Below, in pieces: positions 58,784 to 64,000 of a stretch of DNA of 64,000 nucleotides. Every line of letters starts with the position of its first letter. Within the stretch, counting starts at the first letter, position 1. The stretch is from Entomomonas sp. E2T0 (GTDB taxonomy: Bacteria > Pseudomonadota > Gammaproteobacteria > Pseudomonadales > Pseudomonadaceae), in assembly GCF_025985425.1 (NCBI RefSeq), contig NZ_CP094972.1, positions 2,232,001 to 2,296,000 on the forward strand. Reading direction: 5' to 3'. The position numbers and the translations under genes were made by a program. The notes beneath the pieces were generated by a model. The model did no database searches, was not told the DNA's origin, and was given only the letters and a program-made list of their open reading frames with translations.

Positions 58784-61700
58784 ATAATACATGCACAAAA
58801 TATCAATACGCATAATCAAGCTGTTGCAAGCTCTGAACAAGAGACTATAGCAAGTGATAGGTTGGATACTGATCTTATAGTAAATGCTCAAGAGCCAGGT
58901 ATTCATGATACCTTGATTTTTAATAGTGGTGCAGGTAACTATATTGTTAATGCTTTCGATGATTTACAAGATGAAAATTATGGTAAGCGAGATAAAGTCA
59001 TCTTTGGTGAAGGTATTACCAAAGCAATGATTAGCTTCAGTCAAAATAATGATGACTTAATTGTTAAAGTAGGTGATAAAACTGATCAAATAACCTTCAC
59101 TAACTATTATAAACACACTGATTACCAAACTTTTAATCGTTTTGAGTTTGCCAATGGTGGTTTTTGGGCAGATATCCGAGAACTAACCTTTCCTGATGAT
59201 CCTATGATACTTTTTGGAACCAATGGTAATGATACCTTAATAGGTGGTTCAGGCAATGATGTCATTATGGATTATACAGGTTATAACTATCTAGATGGTG
59301 GTGCTGGTGATGATGTCATTGTAGGAAGAGGAGAAATGATAGGGGGTATTGGTAATGACCATATTATGAATATAGTCAGTAATTCAGCTGGAGAGATTAT
59401 TCGTTTTAACCTAGGTGATGGTAAAGATATTATCGATAGTTATGATAGTAATGGCTATAAAGATAGAGTTATTTTTGGTGAAGATGTTACCCCTGATATG
59501 ATCACATTTCGTCGAGAGGGCGCAGCTTTAGTTGTGGTGGTAGGCGATCAAGGTGATGAAATGTGGTTTGTTAGATTCTTTGGTGATGAGTCGGTTTACA
59601 ATGCAGCAGGTCAAACCTATCACCAATTTGAATTTGCAGATGGAACAGTATGGGAAGATATTCGAAAACTACCCCTCAAACAATATTACCCTGATGATTA
59701 TAACCAAATTATAGGTACCCCATGGACAGATGTTATCTATGCAGGTTCAGGTGATGATGTTATTAAAAGTTATACAGGCTATAACTACTTAGATGGTGGT
59801 GCTGGTAACGATGTAATCATGGGGAGAGGTGAGTTTAGAGGTGGTAAAGGTAATGATCGTATTGTTAGTAGATTTGATAGCTCAGCAGGAGAAATCATTC
59901 ACTTTAATCTAGGTGATGGTAAAGATATTATTGAAAGTTATGATAGCAACGCTAGTAGTGATAACTATAAAGATAAAGTAGTGTTTGGTGAAGATGTAAC
60001 GCCTGATATGATTAGCTTTCGTCGTGAGGGAACTTCTTTAGTTGTGGTAGTAGGTGATCATGGCGATGAAATGAATTTTGTTAGATTTTTTGGTGATGAA
60101 AGTAATTCTAATGCAACAGGTCAAAGCTATCGTCAATTTGAATTTGCAGATGGTACAGTATGGCCAGATATTCGTAAAATAAAATTAACCCAATACTATG
60201 CAGATAATCAAAATAATATTTTAGGTACACCATGGGATGATGTGATCTATGCAGGTGCTGAGAATGATTATATTAGGGATTATGTGGGTTATAACTACTT
60301 AGATGGTGGTGCAGGTGATGATGTTATTTTGGGAAGAGGCGAGTTTAGAGGAGGCATTGGTAATGATCATATTAATAATAGACTAACTAACTCACCAGGA
60401 GATATTATTCATTTTAATTTGGGCGATGGTAAAGATATTATTGAAAGCTTTGATAGTAATGCTGGTAGTGACGCCTATAAGGATAAGATTATATTTGGCA
60501 AAGATGTCACCCCTGATATGGTCAGTTTTCGTCGAGATGGGGAAAGTTTAATAGTAGTAGTGGGTGACCAAGGTGATGAAATGCACTTTATTAACTTCTT
60601 TAGCTTAGCCGATGGAGTTGGTGGTCAAACTTATCGTCACTTTGAGTTTACAGATGGCACTATTTGGCCAGATATTCGCAAAACAAAACTAACTCAATAT
60701 TATGCAGATAATCAAAATAATATTTTAGGAACGCCTTGGGATGATGCGATCTATGCAGGTAGTGGTAATGATCATATCAAAGATCTTGTAGGTTATAACT
60801 ACCTAGATGGGGGAGATGGAGATGACTTTATCTATGGCAGAGGGGAGTTTAGAGGCGGCAAAGGTAATGATTATATTATGAACCGAATCAATAACTCAGC
60901 AGGGGATATTATTCATTTTAATCTAGAGGATGGTAAAGATACTATTGATGGTTTTGATCAATATGCTAATAGCGATAGTTATAAAGATAAAATTATATTT
61001 GGCAAAGATGTCACTCCTGAGATGATTAGCTTCCGTCGCGAGGGTAATGTATTAGTGGTAGTGGTAGGTAATCAAGGAGATGAAATGCACTTTATTAACT
61101 TCTTTAAAGGAGATGGTAACTCAGGGATGGGGGGCCAAAGTTACCGTCACTTTGAATTTGCAGATGGTACAGTTTGGGAGGATATTCGTAAAATGGTATT
61201 AAAACAATATTATCCTGATAACTACAATAAGGAAATCGTAGGAACACCATGGGACGATGCTATTTATGCAGGAGCAGGTGATGACACCATTACTGATACT
61301 GCAGGTTATAACTACCTAGATGGAGGAGCTGGAAATGATACTATCACAGGACGTGGTGAATTTAGAGGCGGTATTGGTAATGATCATATTATCAATAGAG
61401 TAAATTATTCAACAGGCGATATTATCCATTTTAATCTAGGGGATGGTAAAGATACTATTGATAGTTTTGATCAATATGCTAATAGCGATAGTTATAAAGA
61501 TAAAATTATATTTGGTAAAGATGTCACTCCTGAGATGATTAGTTTTCGCCGAGATGGAGATGTACTTATTGTAGTAGTGGGTGATCAAGGAGATGAAATG
61601 CACTTTATTAACTTCTTTAACGCAGCGGGTAACTCAGGGATGGGGGGCCAAAGTTACCGTCACTTTGAATTTGCAGATGGTACAGTTTGGGAGGATATTC

Positions 61701-62776
61701 GTAAAATGGTATTAAAACAATATTATCCTGATAACTACAATAAGGAAATCGTAGGAACACCATGGGACGATGCTATTTATGCAGGAGCAGGTGATGACAC
61801 CATTACTGATACTGCAGGTTATAACTACCTAGATGGAGGAGCTGGAAATGATACTATCACAGGACGTGGTGAATTTAGAGGCGGTATTGGTAATGATCAT
61901 ATTATCAATAGAGTAAATTATTCAACAGGCGATATTATCCATTTTAATCTAGGGGATGGTAAAGATACTATTGATAGTTTTGATCAATATGCTAATAGCG
62001 ATAGTTATAAAGATAAAATTATATTTGGTAAAGATGTCACTCCTGAGATGATTAGTTTTCGCCGAGATGGAGATGTACTTATTGTAGTAGTGGGTGATCA
62101 AGGAGATGAAATGCACTTTATTAACTTCTTTAACGGAGCGGGTAACTTAGGGATGGGTGGTCAAAGTTATCGTCACTTTGAATTTGCAGATGGTACAGTT
62201 TGGACAGATATTCGTCCAACCTTAAATAATTTAGTATGGACATATTATTATGGTGATGAAGACGATACTATTGTAGGCACTAGTTATCATGATGCCATCT
62301 ATGCAGGCGGAGGAAATGATACTATTACAGATACTGTTGGTTATAATTATCTATATGGTGAGGCAGGAGATGATACTATTACAGGCCGAGGAGAGTTAAT
62401 AGGTGGTTTAGGTAATGACCATATTATTAATAGAATCAATAGTTCAGCAGGCGATATTATCCATTTTAACCTAGGCGATGGTAAAGATACTATTGATAGT
62501 TTTGATCAATATGCTAATAGCGATAGTTATAAAGATAAGATTATATTTGGCAAAGATGTTACACCAGAGATGATTAGTTTTCGCCGAGATGGAGATGTAC
62601 TTATTGTAGTAGTGGGTGATCAAGGTGATGAAATGCATTTTATTAACTTCTTTAAAACAGAAGGCAATAATGGCATGGCGGGCCAAAGCTACCGTCACTT
62701 TGAGTTTGCAGATAAGACAGTTTGGCCAGATATCCGCCAACTTGAGCAATATAAAACAGGAATTATAAGCAAGTAA
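58709..62776 (+). CDS. large secreted protein with seven RTX-like 171-residue repeats
   Basis: A 1355-residue protein with a Sec-type signal (LFMVLSISPFKIIHAQ), almost identical to that of the divergent gene. Seven repeats of about 171 residues follow a diverged first unit. Each unit has GT-x-x-DDxIYAG-x-x-DD, GYNYLDGGAG(D/N)D, IxGRGEFRGG-x-GND, FNLGDGKDxI, DKxIFGKDVTP, a VVVVGDQGDEM strand pair and RxFEFADGTVW-x-DIRK. These combine hemolysin-type GGxGxDxx calcium motifs with the HCBP_related-type domain. The family is normally exported by type I systems through a C-terminal signal; no such end or transporter genes are present, so Sec export is the likely route. AAGGATTTCATA precedes the ATG. 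Confidence 0.82.
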   Translation: MKKFKKHYRRIFTLLFMVLSISPFKIIHAQNINTHNQAVASSEQETIASDRLDTDLIVNAQEPGIHDTLIFNSGAGNYIVNAFDDLQDENYGKRDKVIFGEGITKAMISFSQNNDDLIVKVGDKTDQITFTNYYKHTDYQTFNRFEFANGGFWADIRELTFPDDPMILFGTNGNDTLIGGSGNDVIMDYTGYNYLDGGAGDDVIVGRGEMIGGIGNDHIMNIVSNSAGEIIRFNLGDGKDIIDSYDSNGYKDRVIFGEDVTPDMITFRREGAALVVVVGDQGDEMWFVRFFGDESVYNAAGQTYHQFEFADGTVWEDIRKLPLKQYYPDDYNQIIGTPWTDVIYAGSGDDVIKSYTGYNYLDGGAGNDVIMGRGEFRGGKGNDRIVSRFDSSAGEIIHFNLGDGKDIIESYDSNASSDNYKDKVVFGEDVTPDMISFRREGTSLVVVVGDHGDEMNFVRFFGDESNSNATGQSYRQFEFADGTVWPDIRKIKLTQYYADNQNNILGTPWDDVIYAGAENDYIRDYVGYNYLDGGAGDDVILGRGEFRGGIGNDHINNRLTNSPGDIIHFNLGDGKDIIESFDSNAGSDAYKDKIIFGKDVTPDMVSFRRDGESLIVVVGDQGDEMHFINFFSLADGVGGQTYRHFEFTDGTIWPDIRKTKLTQYYADNQNNILGTPWDDAIYAGSGNDHIKDLVGYNYLDGGDGDDFIYGRGEFRGGKGNDYIMNRINNSAGDIIHFNLEDGKDTIDGFDQYANSDSYKDKIIFGKDVTPEMISFRREGNVLVVVVGNQGDEMHFINFFKGDGNSGMGGQSYRHFEFADGTVWEDIRKMVLKQYYPDNYNKEIVGTPWDDAIYAGAGDDTITDTAGYNYLDGGAGNDTITGRGEFRGGIGNDHIINRVNYSTGDIIHFNLGDGKDTIDSFDQYANSDSYKDKIIFGKDVTPEMISFRRDGDVLIVVVGDQGDEMHFINFFNAAGNSGMGGQSYRHFEFADGTVWEDIRKMVLKQYYPDNYNKEIVGTPWDDAIYAGAGDDTITDTAGYNYLDGGAGNDTITGRGEFRGGIGNDHIINRVNYSTGDIIHFNLGDGKDTIDSFDQYANSDSYKDKIIFGKDVTPEMISFRRDGDVLIVVVGDQGDEMHFINFFNGAGNLGMGGQSYRHFEFADGTVWTDIRPTLNNLVWTYYYGDEDDTIVGTSYHDAIYAGGGNDTITDTVGYNYLYGEAGDDTITGRGELIGGLGNDHIINRINSSAGDIIHFNLGDGKDTIDSFDQYANSDSYKDKIIFGKDVTPEMISFRRDGDVLIVVVGDQGDEMHFINFFKTEGNNGMAGQSYRHFEFADKTVWPDIRQLEQYKTGIISK
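61100..62150 (+). repeat. recent tandem duplication of a 513-bp unit
   Basis: Two neighbouring repeat units of the gene at 58709 are almost identical at the DNA level with an offset of 513 bp (for example AAATGGTATTAAAACAATAT at 61191 and 61704), while the other units differ at many silent sites. One unit has been copied recently. Confidence 0.85.
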
Positions 62777-62797
62777 AATTCGTAGTTAATCTTTTAC

Positions 62798-62828
62798 AAA
62801 GCCCTAGAAATTAATCTAGGGCTTTTTT
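62798..62828 (+). terminator. intrinsic terminator of the calcium-repeat-like gene
   Basis: AAAGCCCTAGA / TCTAGGGCTTT hairpin with loop AATTAA followed by TTTTAT, 20 bp after the stop. Confidence 0.88.
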
Positions 62829-62856
62829 ATAAATATTATTAAAAGGGGAGATAGTG

Positions 62857-63081
62857 CTAATTATCTAATAAGTTTTTTAACCTTTCGATAAAATTTGTAT
62901 ACCCTTCTGGTTGTTCTCCAATTTCTACCAAGTACCAATATGAGTTATATTTTTTGCAATAGGCACTGTAACCATCTTTATTAAAAGATAAGTAATCTTG
63001 TAAAGGGATAGATTTAGAAATACTACTTAGTAAAACTTCATTAGCAGTGTCCTTTTTTACAATACCTTGGAAATTATGCAT
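62857..63081 (-). CDS. small hypothetical protein
   Basis: A 74-residue protein starting MHNFQGIVKKDTANEVLLSS, with a central DYLSFNKDGYSAYCKKYNSYWYL and a helical end FIERLKNLLDN. No signal or membrane segment. Ribosome site weak (GAAGAA). Size and a Tyr/Trp-rich centre are seen in many immunity-type proteins, but no toxin gene is adjacent. A 30-codon frame (63200 to 63108) just upstream might be a remnant of the same unit. Confidence 0.5.
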   Translation of the reverse strand: MHNFQGIVKKDTANEVLLSSISKSIPLQDYLSFNKDGYSAYCKKYNSYWYLVEIGEQPEGYTNFIERLKNLLDN

Positions 63082-63475
63082 AGTTTGTTCTTCGTAGAGG
63101 AGAGGCCTCAAGCGCTATTAGCACTCTCTATTACATCTAGTAGTCTTATAGGGCGTTCTTTTCCTATTTTAGTAAGTTTTGTAACAATTAAATCATGCAT
63201 TTTTATAACCGCTAAAAGCAATAAAAATACGTTATGTTGTTATTTTGTCACTAAGTCTAGAGAGAAAATGAACTGATAGTTCTATATCGTATTGTTAGAC
63301 TTTTTGCTGATAGCTAGCTGTAATGTGAGAGAGGATTATAGTAGGTGTAGTGATTAATAGTTATAACAGGCAATGGGCTTTAATACCTCTTATCTCATTA
63401 TATGATGAGGTAAGGGGTAAGTATTAATTAGTTAGTCTTATTTAAGCATATTATGAACTATATTGTGGAGATTAC

Positions 63476-64000
63476 ATGTCAAGATTTAATATTCCAGCTG
63501 ATATTAATGCAGCACCTGAAGAATCCCGTGAGATGCTAGAAGCGGTTAATAAACAACTAGGTAAAGTACCTAATTTATATCGCTTAGTAGCGTTAAGCCC
63601 AGTAGCATTAAAAGGTTATGTCAATCTTTCAGGAGCTTTAGCTAAGGGTAAATTACATGCAAAAACTCGTGAAGGTATTTCATTAGCATTAGCTGAGATT
63701 AATGGTTGTTCTTATTGTTTATCTGCTCACAGTTATATTAGCAAAAATTTAATGAAAGTAGATGATGCTGAAATTGCAGCAAACCGTAAAGGTAGTTCTA
63801 ATGATGAGAAAACTAAAGCTGCTATTGAGTTTGCGGTGAAGGTAGCAGAAAAGAAAGGCAAGGTTTCAGCACAAGATTTACAAAATATCCATGAACATGG
63901 TTATAGCGATGCCGAAATTATAGAAATTGTTCAAAATGTGGCACTTAATATTTGGACGAATTATATGAATAATGTGGCTGAAACAGAGGTAGATTTTCCA
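63476..64000 (+). CDS. AhpD/carboxymuconolactone-decarboxylase-like protein (runs off the window)
   Basis: 175 codons are present, without a stop. MSRFNIPADINAAPEESREM leads into an AhpD-like helical core with GKVPNLYRLVALSPVALKGY, then the redox pair in GCSYCLSAHSYI (Cys-x-x-Cys-x-x-x-His) and ALNIWTNYMNNVAET. The family reduces peroxides or acts as an alkylhydroperoxidase partner, cytoplasmic. TGGAG precedes the ATG by 6 bp. The C-terminal end lies outside the window, but family length suggests only a few residues are missing. Confidence 0.85.
   Translation, partial: MSRFNIPADINAAPEESREMLEAVNKQLGKVPNLYRLVALSPVALKGYVNLSGALAKGKLHAKTREGISLALAEINGCSYCLSAHSYISKNLMKVDDAEIAANRKGSSNDEKTKAAIEFAVKVAEKKGKVSAQDLQNIHEHGYSDAEIIEIVQNVALNIWTNYMNNVAETEVDFP

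Noticed and set aside
63108-63200. Minus-strand 30-codon frame MHDLIVTKLTKIGKERPIRL
   Set aside because: Has ATG and stop but no ribosome site, and ends just before the next small gene; coding not supported.
1-64000. CRISPR array
   Set aside because: All direct repeats found are coding repeats, iterons or operators without regular unique spacers, and no cas genes are present.
1-64000. Insertion sequence or transposase
   Set aside because: No transposase-like frame was recognised; the rearrangements at 24.5 kb and 33.3 kb show no IS ends.

Overview
The window is AT-rich DNA from a gammaproteobacterium. An Asn-Pro-Lys tRNA run, a PFGI-1/PAPI-1-type integrative conjugative element (ICE) next to it, a type VI secretion (T6SS) vgrG island and several surface/RHS proteins fit a low-GC relative of the Pseudomonadaceae. 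An insect-gut lineage such as Entomomonas is my guess, not something the sequence proves. Most genes up to 21.8 kb are on the minus strand.

Layout. (1) 1-21.9 kb: the replication/partition half of an ICE. Reading leftward from its right end come parA, an unknown gene, dnaB, small zinc-ribbon genes, a DUF2786 gene, a single-chain double CsrA, a parB-like gene, DUF2857, an STY4528-type replication gene with iteron-like repeats, accessory genes, a TIGR03761/PFL_4669-type gene, DUF3158, ssb, a lipoprotein, topB, an STY4534-type gene, three accessory genes with a shared structured leader, and a PcfJ-like gene. At least nine copies of a symmetrical operator (GTAAACASTGTTTAC or GTGTACASTGTACAC) and four copies of a second AT-rich palindrome are spread over 2-11.7 kb. 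A gene-free stretch between topB and the STY4534 gene can fold into two pseudoknots. (2) 21.9-22.1 kb: the 3' half of tRNA-Asn (the ICE attachment repeat), then intact tRNA-Pro(UGG) and tRNA-Lys(UUU). (3) 22.3-26.6 kb: the scar of a second ICE placed after tRNA-Lys. It keeps the integrase and the C-terminal end of the relaxase, which is cut at about 24.54 kb and joined to accessory genes carrying the same structured leader as element 1. (4) 26.5-33.4 kb: a vgrG island with two paralogous putative effectors, each followed by a putative immunity gene, then a HEPN-motif gene and a nuclease-tail remnant driven by a copy of the vgrG leader. (5) 33.6-40 kb: a coupled WGR-protein/SWIM-protein pair, a WD40-like protein, an aldo/keto reductase pseudogene and a decayed tRNA-Asn/tRNA-Lys fossil resembling the junction at 21.9 kb. 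(6) 40-46.7 kb: an autotransporter, a methyltransferase and small genes. (7) 47.1-62.8 kb: a four-gene operon (SdrD/DUF11 protein, inactive rhodanese, Ig/FN3 protein, Sec-exported RHS protein), divergent from a large calcium-repeat-like protein. The two divergent genes share an almost identical leader and signal peptide arranged as a 240-bp inverted repeat. (8) A small hypothetical gene and the start of an AhpD/carboxymuconolactone-decarboxylase-like gene close the window.

How the parts may work together: the ICE genes replicate (STY4528 protein, DnaB, SSB, TopB) and segregate (ParA, ParB-like) the excised element. The repeated operators and the repeated ribosome-site-masking leaders suggest layered transcriptional and translational control, for which the double CsrA is the most interesting candidate regulator (inference). 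The right half is dominated by contact-dependent antagonism and surface proteins.
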